Positions 34,723 to 46,400 of a DNA stretch of 64,000 nucleotides are shown one piece after another. Made by a program: the position numbers and the translations under genes. Within the stretch, counting starts at the first letter, position 1; each line of letters starts with the position of its first letter. Below the pieces are notes generated by a model. That model was not told the DNA's origin, did not search any database, and saw only the letters and a list, made by a program, of their open reading frames with translations. The stretch is taken from assembly GCA_024336345.1 (NCBI GenBank), contig JANFOG010000003.1, forward strand, positions 812,501-876,500. The letters are read 5' to 3'. This DNA is from Mariannaea sp. PMI_226. Taxonomy: Eukaryota > Ascomycota > Sordariomycetes > Hypocreales > Nectriaceae.

Positions 34723-37204
34723 ATGGATGAGAGCGATCTAATGAGATTATGTTTAGTGGGAGGAAATCCCGTATCAGCTTTCCTGTCTTGGAGACTCCAG
34801 GCTACAAATGCCTGCGATGTGACCCTTGTTTGGAAGTCGGGCTACGAGCATGTGGCCCAGTACGGAATCTCCTTCAAGTACGTTTCCAGCTCCGGTTGTA
34901 ATTTAATTGCCTGCTAAATAATTATTTCTAGATCCAATGTGTTTGGTAACGAGCGATTCAAGCCGCGACATGGTATGTGGTATCACCAGCGATTAATTAC
35001 CACCACCAGCAGTACTGACCCAAAGTCTTGTAGTTGTACGAAATCCCGAAGATGCCGCACAAACGCGCGAAGGCCCCTTCGATTACGTGGTTCTCTGCAT
35101 AAAAGCCCTTCCCGATGTCTACGATCTCGCTGCAGTTATCGACTCGGTCGTCACGCCTCACCACACATGCATTCTTGTCAATACGACACACACCCTCGGT
35201 GTTGAAGCCGCCATAGAAGAACGTTTTCCCTCAAACGTCGTTCTCTCACTCGTCTCGGGCGCCGAAGTCGCACAGCTAGGTCAGAGCGAGTTCGAGCATA
35301 AAGGATCTACTGAGATCTGGGTCGGACCTGCTAGTAACAATGGCAACATGTCCGCTTCGATAAAACAGGATATGGCACACGCATTAGCTGTGACCCTTAC
35401 GTCTGGGCAGGTCGACTGCAAAGTATCGCCAAACATTCGGCAACAACAGTATGAGAGGGTAATAGGGTATGTTGTTCGCAAAATTTTATCCCTTTTGGCT
35501 GAGCTAATCATATTCATGTAATGTAGGCCGATCGCATTCCATCCAGCGAGTGTCATTTTCGAGACACCAAACCACACCATTCTTCTTGAGAAGATTGGAG
35601 TTAAAGATCTCGTCACTGGTATCATTGATGAGCTCCTTGACTTAGCAAGTGCTGATGGGTGCAAGTTTGATATGGATTTTAAGCAGAAGACGATTGACGA
35701 GATGTGTAAAACAACCACCGAGAGTATTATGTGGCAGGACTACGTCTCCAGGCGACCGATGGAGGTTGAGATCTATTTGGGTTCGCCAATAAAGTTGGCA
35801 CGAGACTCGGGAGTATCAGTACCTCGAATTGAAAGTCTCTACGCTATCCTCCACAATCTCAATGTGGTCAATCGAAACAGGCCAAAGACGGAGGCTCCTG
35901 CCATTGGCCCCCCATCTTCACCAACCGCCTCCTCTCCGCTGCCGCCTCGACTGCCATCCCAGAACGGCCATCGTCCCCCTCCTGCTATGATGAATGGCAA
36001 CGGAATGCAAGCCCGTGGCCCGAGGCCAAGAAACTCATCCAATCTGAGCCAAGCAGGAATGCGCCGTGGTCCACCTTCGGTAAACGGTGGTCCGTCCCCG
36101 AACGGATATGGACGAATCCCACCGTCAATGAATATGGGGATGATGCATGGTGGTGGTTCCAGGCAGGCTTCGAGGCGAGGATCTATGGATGAGAATAATC
36201 TGGAGGAGTTCTCGCATCTAGTTCTTTATGATGATATTCCAGAAGGGTCGGAATCAGGTGTTGGCAGCAACACGGACCATGCTATGCGAGAGAGAGAGAT
36301 GCAGCTTCGACAGCGTGAAATGGCGCTTCGTGACCAGGAGATGCGGATGCGCCGAGGTCCGCCGCCTGCTGGACCTCACCGTCGTGGTCCGCCACCAGCA
36401 CGAAGCAGCAAGCAAGTGTTCGACGACGACGACGACGACGATGATGAATATTTCGATCCGACCGCTAACCCCGCGCCTCCGTTGATCGATCCCGACAACT
36501 TTGACATGATGAGCGTAACCTCAAAGAAAAACCGCAAGATACCTGGGCCTTCTGCCGCACAAATTCGTCGAAATCCGGATGATATTGCCAACAACGCTCC
36601 CCGTGGAGGAGGCAGATTTCGACCAAGCTTTGGATCTCGCAATCGATCAAGCCAAATGAGCCACGCAACGACGACGACCGCTGACATTCTGGATGATCCT
36701 CTAATGAACTACTCTTCGAATCGTTACGGTACTGTCGACAGAGGAACAATGAACGCTGGCTCACGCGCCAATTCACTAACAGCGTCGAGATTGGATGAGC
36801 TTCAGTTCGGTCCTGGTCCAGGAGGTCCTCCTGGAATGAATGGTGCGTATCCTCGACGAACCAGTCAATCACCAGCAAATGCATACAGTCCATCGATGCG
36901 AGGCGGGCGACGGGGTTCTCCTCCCAACGGCTACGGCCCAGGCCCGGGGGGACGCCCATCACTGCCCGACGGCGTACGCCAACCTATTCCCCGCTACCCA
37001 CCTGGCCAGGGCAATCAAGTAGCGCCACAACAGGTTGAGCAACATGTTGGGGTGAGTAACCTTCCCTATATCAAGTCCATAAATGTTTCAAGTCTAACGG
37101 GCAGTGCGAGCGCTAGCGTGGACAGTGGTGAACTTGACTGTAGCCCATCCGTACACAGTAGTCAAAGCGATTTTCAGCAATGGCCACCAATGGGAGGCCA
37201 GTAA
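34723..37204 (+). CDS. Ketopantoate-reductase-fold protein with long disordered tail
   Basis: Four exons, 34723-34877, 34932-34972, 35034-35466 and 35527-37204, give 768 residues. Residues ~7-70 resemble the dinucleotide-binding start of ApbA/PanE proteins (LCLVGGNPVSAFLSWRL). Residues ~180-330 match the ApbA/PanE C-terminal helical domain, including SIMWQDYVSRRPMEVEIYLG and RIESLYAILHNLN. The second half is Pro/Gly/Arg/Asn-rich and disordered, with an RERE-type charged helix and an eight-residue Asp run. The GxGxxG motif is degenerate (GGNPVS) and the usual catalytic Lys region is altered, so activity as a pantoate-pathway enzyme is doubtful. It resembles fungal proteins annotated as ketopantoate-reductase domain proteins (Mug72-like). 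An intron-like segment at 37052-37104 may produce a shorter C-terminus. Confidence 0.88.
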
Positions 37205-39031
37205 TCGATGCTAACATAGCGATGCTGCTCGATAACCTGCAGTGTACAACATACCCTCGCTAAATGGGCCATAAACGCGCGGAAAGATGTAACTGACGTC
37301 GGCCAATCAAGACATCAGGACCACATCAACTCCGTCTCCAGATACAGCGCCCTATACAAACCACGACCCCTAACATCTTGGCCTTTGTGGGAACTCTTCG
37401 ACATACGTAGAGACCTACAAGTCTTCAGCCTTGACTGTCCTTCGACGAACAACCCCATGGAGAGGGAACCCCTTTCATTTTTGTCTTCTTATATTCAAGG
37501 GAATTCAGTATTCAAAACGGCACACGACACTGGACCAAACTCACTTCAACTTATTCTGGGAAGAAGACCTCTTGATAATTTCCATGGACACGACACAGTC
37601 CAGTATATACACCTTGGAACGACTACACCGAAGTGACCCTTTCTGGTAATACTGCATTGGGACTGGAATACGTTTTTTTTGTTGCACTATTTAGCATATA
37701 ATCGACATCAGCTCATCGCAAACTTGGGACCAGCTTCTCGCTCGACTTTAGAAGCGATTGCATGGGATTTTCTAACGTTTGCATGGGCCAAGCGGATGTC
37801 GTGATAGAAGGAGGGAGGACCAGGAAACTGGCCGGCAAAGCTTTACGACAATCACGTGGGATGGTAACTGGGGAGGATTACCAGAGGTGTATAATATCGG
37901 GTTTGTCTTTGGCTTCAAGATTGTTCAAGATCTCCTACCACTGCTCGAATCAACACTCAGTGGGATACACAGAGCCGTTTGCAGTGGACGAGACTATGAC
38001 AGGCATTGTTCTTGTTTCATGGCACACAACATCAAACTAGACCGTTCAGGGTTATTTTTTTATTATTTTTTTTATTCTTCTCATTTTCTTTCTTCTTTCT
38101 TCGTTTGTTGTATTCTCTCTGGTTACTACTAGTGTTGTTTGCGAATTGTTTGATGGGCAAACCGGGAACCTGGGCTGGGAGAAATTAAATGGGCAGTGGT
38201 CATGGGATATAGACAGCATGAAGGTACTTACTGCAAAAAAATGTATGAGACAATGATGCCCCCGAACACTTTCCAGGTCGCGCATATGGATTTAATGGAA
38301 GATGCTGCTGTCAACGTACTGTCAACTGGCTGAGCCTCTAAGGAGGGTGATGTGTGCTTTAGTATACGGCTTGTCTCCTCTTGTATATCAGAGGAGCATT
38401 GTATTGGAAACTTGATTTATTGAAGATTATGTTAGTGTGTTTTGATCTCGCGAGATGATGGGAATTTTCATGTCAAAGGAATCGAGATGCGAGGCCAAAC
38501 AGCTCCGGCCCTCATCGTCATCTTTCTCGAAACACTACTCTATACCCGTACGCATATCTCTCGCAAAAGGGCATATGGTGTAACGCTTAACTTGTCCCAT
38601 AGCCTCCTACAATGCAATATGTTCTTTATCCCCAGTAGTGATCTATTGATATTACCTATATCGTTGGTGCAGCCAGTGAAGTGATGTACGCTTGGGTGCC
38701 CATGTGTGCACGGACCATGTCCAAGTTCAACCATTCCGCTGCTTCAAGAGACGCGATGGAGCGTCCCGTGTCTGGAGTCCTTTGTTGACTTCAGGTACTC
38801 ATGAGTGCACTCTGTTTTCCCCCGTCTTAAGCGGCATTCAACAGGTTTGAATCTTTCGCTCATTAATCTACGTTACCATCACCATTACAGTCAAACCACG
38901 TGACCAAAATTTACCCGAACTTCCGTCATCTCTGGAGAGGAACGTCCTGCACCGTACGTGGTAGCTTTACAGAGCCAACAACTCAAGACTACGAGCAGTG
39001 CACCCAGACACACCTCTGAACAGTGAGGGCA
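37205..39031. other. Intergenic region and HSK3 promoter
   Basis: No gene was recognised. The region holds the 3' end of the reductase-like gene and the promoter of HSK3, with an E-box CACGTG at 38897-38902 about 130 nt before the HSK3 ATG. Confidence 0.55.
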
Positions 39032-39559
39032 ATGTCTACTCGCAATGTAGGCGGATCGCAGATGCGGCAGAGCATGGCCACGAGTGGTAGTGCTGTCAAG
39101 TCAAGACAGTTGGTCAGTCAAGCACTTAACCCCCCTCCCTGTAGAAAATCAACATTGGCCGCACCCAGAGGATCACAAAGGTTGCAAAAGATTTGTTTTC
39201 ACTTTTCAAGGTGCTGATTAAAAGACAACAGGCTCAGCTGAACTCCCAGCTCGCCCAGCTGTCTGCCAATCTTTCAGATACTGAAAACTTGTTGCGCATG
39301 ACGAGTGTTCAAGCAGAGGCAATGAGAGGGCTCGGTAGTTGGCATGGTGGATTGTGAGTATATCTTTCTGGTTATTCACACATTTCTTTTTCTCATTGTT
39401 TCTGGTTTATTTCCGCTATCTCCTACTTGATACTGCGGATTTCCGTAGGAATGAGATCATGATAAACGTCCTATTTGCTAACTTGACCCAAGGTTTATGG
39501 CAGCGAGCAAAGTCCTTGGTGAGGAGAGCGTCAAAGAGGCTGGGCAGCCTGGGAAGTAA
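39032..39559 (+). CDS. HSK3: DASH/Dam1 complex subunit Hsk3
   Basis: Three exons, 39032-39112, 39232-39353 and 39493-39559, give 89 residues. The core AQLNSQLAQLSANLSDTEN, then LLRMTSVQAEAMRGLGSWHG, and the end FMAASKVLGEESV match fungal Hsk3. It is mostly one heptad-like helix after a short Ser/Arg-rich N-terminus. Hsk3 is among the smallest subunits of the ten-subunit DASH complex, a microtubule-encircling ring that couples kinetochores to spindle microtubules. Introns are 119 and 139 nt, long relative to the coding sequence, so automatic annotation could easily miss it. The start follows the family N-terminus. Confidence 0.9.
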
Positions 39560-40354
39560 GAGCGATGGATGAGTTTCAAGAAATGGACATGAAATATAAG
39601 TTGTATATGATAAATAAAATGCCAGGGTGTACCAGAGAGTGGCAATGATGAAATGTTTAATGCAGAGTAAATAGGCATTGGGTTATAGGAGCAATCAAAT
39701 TGGCTGTGGTAACAGACGCCATAGACCAATTCAACTTTTTGTCCTCATAAGTTCTCTAACTGTCCACGTCATCTCGTATAACTCGATCCCCTCTTCATAT
39801 ATAACAAGGATCAAATATGATATTATCGGGTGCAAGAAGGCCAGTTCGGCGGTCGTTGTTCATCCTCCTACCATTTTATTTGCCTATCTCATTGACCCAA
39901 CACGTGGGCGCGGTATTGGGAGAGGCTTGCGCTTTCTTTGTACCGAATGTGCTGGCAGAATTCTGCTCATGTGTCAAGTATATGAAGCAGAGACTCGTCC
40001 TTTGAATAGTTCTACGAGAAGCGCTGAGGCCAGTGTGAGATTTCAGGATGCTCTCTGCTATCAGTTATCCTCCCAGTGTGTGACTGAGGCGTCCGTTGCA
40101 GCAGTAACTCAAGTAATTGCCTGTTTTATCCCTACACAGAGATGGCATTCTCATAATCCATAAGGATGCTGACCTTATGGGCAATCCGATAAATCAAACA
40201 GAGCTGGCAACAAGATGGAGTCGTTGAGGCTCAGAACTCGGTAGTTGTTGACAGGGAGAGCATCCCCCTGTGATGACTCAATGTTGAATATAGCATACCT
40301 CTCCATAATTAGACATAAAAGATTTCATGTCAAGGACAGGATCATGGTATAATT
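39560..40354. other. Convergent intergenic region
   Basis: This lies between the 3' ends of HSK3 and RPR2. The 161-residue open frame at 39678-40163 lacks motifs and a convincing start, and is regarded as chance. Confidence 0.55.
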
Positions 40355-40888
40355 TCATGTTGCATCATTTGGTTGCTCTGTTGAGTTGTGACCTGGCAGG
40401 GCCTGTGTAGAAGAGTTTTGTTCTTGCTGCCTCAACGCGCGTCTCTTCTGTTTCATAGCTCCGATTGGGAATCTCTTGAATTTCCCACAGGTCTTGCATT
40501 GGATTCTGAGGACATCTGCCCATGGTTTCCTCCCGCCTTTACTTGCATTCTCCACGGTCGAGGAACAGGTCCTTCCTTCAACAAGGAGAGTGTCGCAGTA
40601 CTTGCAAATTGTACGCTTCAGAGCCGGGCTTTGTCGAATCTGAGACTTTTGAGTGACTGCGCGCATGCTGGAGATCATTTGTCGGGACATATTCTGCAGC
40701 GTACTGTTGCCTGTTGGGTTTTGCGTTGGAACACTGTGCTCGTCTTTGCCAGCTGATGGCAATTTTGGATTGGCCGAAATTGAAGGATCATGTTGGCTGG
40801 CAAGGTATGCTGCAGCTTGGTAGAGATATGAGGCTCTATTGTAAATGTGTCTGTTTTGGACACCTGGAGGGCCCTTAGCTTTGGCCAT
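40355..40888 (-). CDS. RPR2: Ribonuclease P subunit Rpr2/Rpp21
   Basis: One uninterrupted minus-strand frame gives 177 residues from the ATG at 40888. The N-terminal helix (NRHIYNRASYLYQAAAYLA) and the zinc-binding pairs C95-x2-C98 (CKYCDTLL) and C131-x2-C134 (CKTCGKFKRFP) define the Rpr2/Rpp21/Snm1 family. The conserved Arg-Thr-Cys block (EGRTCSSTVEN) lies between them. The protein is a subunit of nuclear RNase P, which trims the 5' leader of pre-tRNAs. A Snm1 role in RNase MRP cannot be excluded from sequence. An in-frame ATG at 40975 would add 29 Lys/Arg-rich residues; the inner ATG fits the family start better. It is divergent from SUB2, sharing a ~520-nt promoter. Confidence 0.9.
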   Translation of the reverse strand: MAKAKGPPGVQNRHIYNRASYLYQAAAYLASQHDPSISANPKLPSAGKDEHSVPTQNPTGNSTLQNMSRQMISSMRAVTQKSQIRQSPALKRTICKYCDTLLVEGRTCSSTVENASKGGRKPWADVLRIQCKTCGKFKRFPIGAMKQKRRALRQQEQNSSTQALPGHNSTEQPNDAT

Positions 40889-41410
40889 TTGGACTCGTTT
40901 TTTTCTTTTCTTTTTTGAAGTGAGTACAAAGTATTTTGTTGGTTTTTTGTGAGGTCTCAAGTCAAATGAGTCCATGAAGACTCATCTTGAAGCGAGCTCC
41001 GTGCCCTGCAATCTCTTTTGATACTGTGCGCCACAAGGCAGGCAGGCAGCCGGCAGTGTCACGTGAAAAGACGCGTGCACGTGCCTCTTTTCGCCTGGGG
41101 GCACTGCGCGGCTCTTGCTGTTGGTGTCTTGGTGGCATCTCCCTCCTTCTCCCTTTCAGCCTCAACAAACCTCTTTCAAGTCATCTTTGGAACGAGCAAC
41201 TTGGGTTCTCAATCCCCCCTTAAGCTTACAATTTCTCATTCTCCTTCTTCCTTTCGATCTCCATAACTCTTCCGCGCTTTTTTTCTTCCCCCCAGCAACG
41301 CGCCAGCTTCTAGCAGTCGCATCCCTTTGTCGCAAAACTTCTGTCAATCCGACAGTCATCGCGACAGCCCTCGAATTTTCATCTCTAACCATCTCATAAC
41401 CATCGACAAC
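40889..41410. promoter_or_regulatory. Divergent RPR2/SUB2 promoter with E-box–MCB–E-box
   Basis: The 522 nt between the two start codons must hold both promoters. CACGTG (41060-41065), ACGCGT (41071-41076) and CACGTG (41078-41083) lie within 24 nt. CACGTG is the core of bHLH (Cbf1-type) sites and ACGCGT is the MluI cell-cycle box bound by MBF. The SUB2 side (41150-41400) is pyrimidine-rich, like a leader. Confidence 0.55.
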
Positions 41411-43461
41411 ATGTCCCACGAGGAGGATCTCATCGATTACTCCGACGAGGAGATCGGCGGCAACGAGACCGCCCCCGCTCCTTCCAACAGCAAGAAGGGC
41501 GACCTCGCCGCCGGCAACAACGTCGACAAGAAGGGCAGCTATGTTGGTATTCACTCGACTGGTTTCCGCGACTTCCTTCTGAAGCCCGAGTTGCTTCGCG
41601 CTATCGGTGACTGCGGTTTCGAACATCCTTCGGAGGGTCAGTTTTGAAATTCTAATACCCTAAGTCATCAAATCCCCTCCCTTCAAGCGTCCGTCCATCT
41701 CGCAGGCAAGAAGAATATGGCCATTTCTTGCCCCCCTCATACATCGTCGTCGTCGTCGGGAGCTTTTTAAGGTGGACCTGAGAAATGGTCACTATACCCG
41801 CATCATCCGAGCAAGAAAAGATCGATCACTGGTGAAAAAGTGATTGCATTTCTCAACCTGCCTCTCTATTTCGTGACGTGAAAAACGCACGAGAGATCAG
41901 CGGTTGATACGAACGGATTGAGAAGAAAAAAAAAGTTGGTGGACGCGGACGATTACTTCGAGGAGCATTCACCCTAGTGCAAGATGCAGTCCTGTTCTGT
42001 CAACAATGCCTAGGTTCACGGATGCTAGCCCTCTCAAAATGAGGCATTGGTTTTGGGATCGCTCCGCTAGACATAGCGGCTGCGCCTCTCAAATCGGAAC
42101 AGGGCGAAATGTTATACACCTGACTAAGCTGCGACGATGGACGGACCTTTGATGCTATACCCGTCGTTCGTTGCTTCTTGGAAACAAACTCTAACATCGA
42201 TTCGATCGACAGTCCAGCAAACTTGCATTCCCCAAGCCCTTCTCGGTGGTGATATCATTTGCCAGGCCAAGTCCGGTCTGGGTAAGACAGCTGTCTTTGT
42301 CCTTGCCACCCTCCAACAGGTCGAGCCTGTCAACGGAGAAGTTTCCGTTGTGGTCATGTGCCACACTCGTGAGCTCGCATACCAGATTCGCGATGAGTAC
42401 AACCGTTTCAGCAAGTACATGCCTGATATCAAGACGGGTGTCTTCTATGGTGGTACTCCCATCAAGCAAGACATCGAGACTCTGAAGAACAAGGACACTT
42501 GCCCTCACATCATTGTCGGTACCCCTGGTCGTCTCAAGGCTCTTGTCCGTGACAAGGCTCTCCGTCTCGGAAGCGTTCGCATCTTTGTTCTCGATGAGTG
42601 CGACAAGATGCTTGACCAGCCTGGTAAGTTTTGGAAAAGCTCCGCCTATAAATTGAAGTATCGTTGCTAACCAAATTTCAGACATGCGTACTGATGTCCA
42701 GGATGTGTTCCGTGCTACTCCCCAGCAGAAGCAGGTCATGATGTTCTCGGCCACCCTTTCCGAGGAGGTCAAGCCCATCTGCCGCAAGTTCATGCAGAAC
42801 CCCACTGAGCACTACGTGGATGAGGACACCAAGCTCACTCTCCACGGTCTCCAGCAGTACTACATCAAGCTGGAGGAGAAGGAGAAGAACCGCAAGCTCA
42901 ACGAGCTCCTTGATGATCTTCAGTTCAACCAGGTCATCATCTTCGTCAGAAGCACGATCCGTGCTACCGAGCTTGACAAGCTCCTCCGAGAGTGCAACTT
43001 CCCTTCCATTGCTGTCCACTCTGGAGTCAGCCAGGAAGAACGGTAAGCTATCTCATTCATCTGCTGCCTCGTGTATTAGATCTAACATGTGTTCAGTATC
43101 CGCCGCTACAAGGAGTTCAAGGAGTTCAAGAAGCGTATCTGTGTCGCCACCGATGTCTTTGGCAGAGGTATCGATATTGAGCGTATCAACTTGGCCATCA
43201 ACTACGATCTGTCCAACGATGCCAGCTCCTACCTTCACCGAGTTGGTCGTGCTGGTCGATTCGGTACCAAGGGTCTCGCCATCTCTTTCGTTAGCTCCGA
43301 CCAGGATCAGGAGGTCCTCAAGGAGATTGAGAAGCGATTCGAGGTTGCCCTTCCGTAAGTTCACACCCCCATACGCTTGTATCGTTCCCATGATAATCTA
43401 ACACCGAAGTAGTGAGTTCCCCAAGGAGGGTGTTGATGCCAGCACCTACATGGCTTCTTAA
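41411..43461 (+). CDS. SUB2: ATP-dependent RNA helicase Sub2/UAP56 (DECD box)
   Basis: Five exons, 41411-41636, 42213-42623, 42682-43042, 43097-43354 and 43413-43461, give 434 residues, the normal length. Motifs appear in order: the Q-motif region (FEHPSEVQQ, ~70-78), Walker A (AKSGLGKT, 94-101), [12 protein letters not shown] (203-206, diagnostic of Sub2/UAP56 rather than DEAD), [26 protein letters not shown], and [13 protein letters not shown] near the C-terminus. Sub2 acts in the nucleus in spliceosome assembly, where it helps load U2 snRNP, and in mRNA export as part of TREX with Yra1/ALY. Intron 1 is 576 nt while the others are 54-58 nt. The start fits the acidic N-terminus [14 protein letters not shown] of the family. 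Confidence 0.98.
41637..42212 (+). other. Unusually long first intron of SUB2
   Basis: The intron begins GTCAGT and ends CGACAG, with a branch-like CTAAC about 20 nt before the acceptor. It contains two clean hairpins: ATCACT/AGTGAT with an 8-nt loop (41825-41844), and CCGCTA-GACA-TAGCGG (42064-42079). It also has a TCG trinucleotide run near 41745. Several in-frame stops follow the donor, so retention would truncate Sub2 after about 76 residues. No clear C/D or H/ACA snoRNA boxes were found. Confidence 0.7.
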
Positions 43462-46400
43462 ATGTCGATTGATTGTTTTTCTGGAAGAAATTTGCTGCAA
43501 CATGGGCCAAAATATCTCGAAGTCGGTAGCCCCGATTGGCTTGGGATGGGAAATGAAGAATGGAATCAAGATATCGACAGGGCGAAGGAAAAAGTTGCTA
43601 AACTCGAATCTTGATTGGTTGTATTGAGTAGTTTATCTGAATGTCAAAGTGCAATTGCGATCACATCTCTCCCAGCCCCTGTATGTCTTTCTATGTCTCT
43701 CTCACTGCGATGCCGTGAAGACCATGCAATCTCTTGAAATGGCAAATAGGTAGCAGTAGCCTATCTACCTTGGTGCAAGCTTGTCCTTCTCTTTCTTTGT
43801 TCCTCATTCGGTAGGGACATTTGGGAGGCGGAGTCTGTATCGACTTGGCATCTCGTGATAGCGGCAACATTCGTTCCGAGCGGCTGAGATCGGCTCAACG
43901 GAATCAATCTTCATCATCAGACCAGTCACGCCGCCGTCACCGTGATGCGAAAAAACTTCTTGTCCTATTTTCTTTCAAATCAGCTGTACTACAATGGTAT
44001 GCCGAGCTGGGTATTCCGGCGGAGGGCTTGTGGCCGGAACTAGGGGGGGCTTATGACTGTGCAGAGTGTTTTTTTTTAATTATTCCTATGAGTTGTAGGT
44101 GGCGAGGGGTCCCCTGGGATGAGAAATTATGGTGGTCATCAGGATTTCGGGATGGATCTCAAGACTAGTTTTCACGAAGGAAAATGTAAGATAGGATACA
44201 GGTTCAATAGATCAGTGCAGTCATTTCGGCGATGTGACTCGCCACCCTGGTTATTTTGGCTTAGGAGGGGAAGCTTTCGGGGAGGATGACTTCTCTCCCT
44301 CCCGAGGCTAGAGTTTGTAACACAGCCTGGTAAACGGGCTGGTAGTTTTAGGCAGATACTTGCTTGATTGACAGCCTTTTCATGTTGGTCATATTGGTCA
44401 TATTTGCGAGTTCGGAGGATTTGATACGGGGTGGTGATCTAAAGCGTGAGGGGCGGAGGGAGTGCTCCTTGAAAGGTCTCCATAGTTGGTTACCTCAGAT
44501 CTGTCCAGAACAATCAGAACAAGACTAAAATTAGGCAGTCCATGCGTGAGAGTAATATTCAAACTGTTTAAAGGATTGGGCTTGGCTTGGACAATCCAGG
44601 AGTGTAGCTGGGACAAGCAGAGTGCGTGAATGAGTGTTGTGTTTCACGCTTCATGCACATGAGAAGAGAAGTTACGGTGCAATGTAATAATATATCCCCT
44701 ATGAAACGTACCAAAGTATTCCCAAAGAGTGATGGAATTCCCCTGTGGTTGTATTGTCAGTATCTTACAAGTTTCACTATCTTGTCAGAAAGGGATAATC
44801 TGGCAATATCTAACAATCTCTCTCTCTGTTCTGGGTGTGTATATGCTATTGGTGTGGTAGTCCATCCATCACCCTTCTATCACGACAACATTGTCACTGT
44901 CAACCCACGGTTTACACTCCCCTCCGGACCTAGATTCTCAGGGAGCGGGCCGGTATAGTTCTGCGTTAAAAGCCTTAATCGCCTGGATTCCTTCGTTCCT
45001 TACAACGGTTAGCATGGCTGCAATTGCCGTTCAACACGTGGCTTGTGTCTCTTATGTGCTGCAATAGTAGCTACGCATTCTCAGCTGCCTACAGTTTAGG
45101 TAAACAATATGGTTTACAATTACAGCCATTCTGTTTGGGATTTGGGGAGGAGGGGAGGAGGGGGGGTTGGTTCAATCGATGCTGCTGTTGAGGTGCAGAA
45201 GAAGCCTCACTATGTTACACTATGTTGCCTGTGACATGACGATGTAGGCCACGATGAAGGATTGAAAACCTGCCGGTGACACATCTCCCGTTGAGGTTGA
45301 GAGACCCCATTTAGTAGGCATCTACGGTTGAACCCACCCAGTTTGTAAGTGGGAATTTGGCGTGAAGGAACGGCGATGATTCCAGGTAATGTGCGGAGTA
45401 GACAACATGATGCCTACCTTCGTCATGAGTGGTTTCGTCGAAGTTTGCTGTCACCTGTGGGTCGCTCATGGTTAGACATGCATTGACAACCTACGTGCCG
45501 TGTACATGGCTGGGCCTCATTTCTAGCAATTCTTTCACAGCAGCAGCCGGATTCGGGTTGAGGTTGAAACACACCAAGAAAAAGAGCAAGCCCATTATCA
45601 ATCATCATGTCGTGGCACTTGCTATCCTCTGTGAAACAGCGGCCCAAGCATTCGGGCTTGCAGTCGTGAGGAACACACACGGGTTGAACGGGGTGTCGGT
45701 TGACGCCGCGTAGGACAGCGAATGGGTCGATGTTCAACGATACACGAACGGAACTCTTATTTTTCTTCTTTTATGTAATGTAAATTTTGGTTATTTTACA
45801 TTAAAGCATGGAGATACGATATGTTGCTTGCCTAATAAGCCGATCTTGGTAACTTGGGAAGACGAGACTACTTTTGCAACATGTAACTGAACACTTGTCA
45901 CGAACCGGTGTGTGTATGTGACATTGATAAAAGACAAACATGACGAAAAGGTTGAGGACACACATCTCACCGCATTGTGTCTCAGAAGTCATCGATCTTG
46001 CCAATAGCGATACATCGCGGTTACTCATAATAAGGAACGCCCAGAAAAAAAAACCCATTGCTGAGCTAGCATACCTCATTTTCAACTGTATTAGTGCATC
46101 ATATGTGGCCAGCAGACACCTGTCATCGTGGCCTTTTGCTCTGTGCAAACCGCCTTGTCCCTTTGGCCTAAAGATTAGCACAAGTTTGGGAAGGTTTTTT
46201 CTTGGATGGCCCCGCTCTGGAGGACCAGATTATGCATGATGATGCTGATGCTGATGGGCTTTCTCGGAAAACCCGCAGAGGTGTTCGGTCAGTGGGAGAG
46301 CTGTCAAACTGGGGCCGTCGGTTGAAACCAGGGGAGAGGGGGGGAGGGGAGGCTGGGTGTGTGAGTGAGTAATGCCCAACGGAACTGCCTATAGCTGAAG

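Noticed and set aside
39678..40163. 161-codon frame between HSK3 and RPR2
   Set aside because: Lies between convergent 3' ends, has no motif and no convincing promoter.
41637..42212. Intronic snoRNA in SUB2
   Set aside because: No RTGATGA C box paired with a CTGA D box, and no H/ACA arrangement, could be located.
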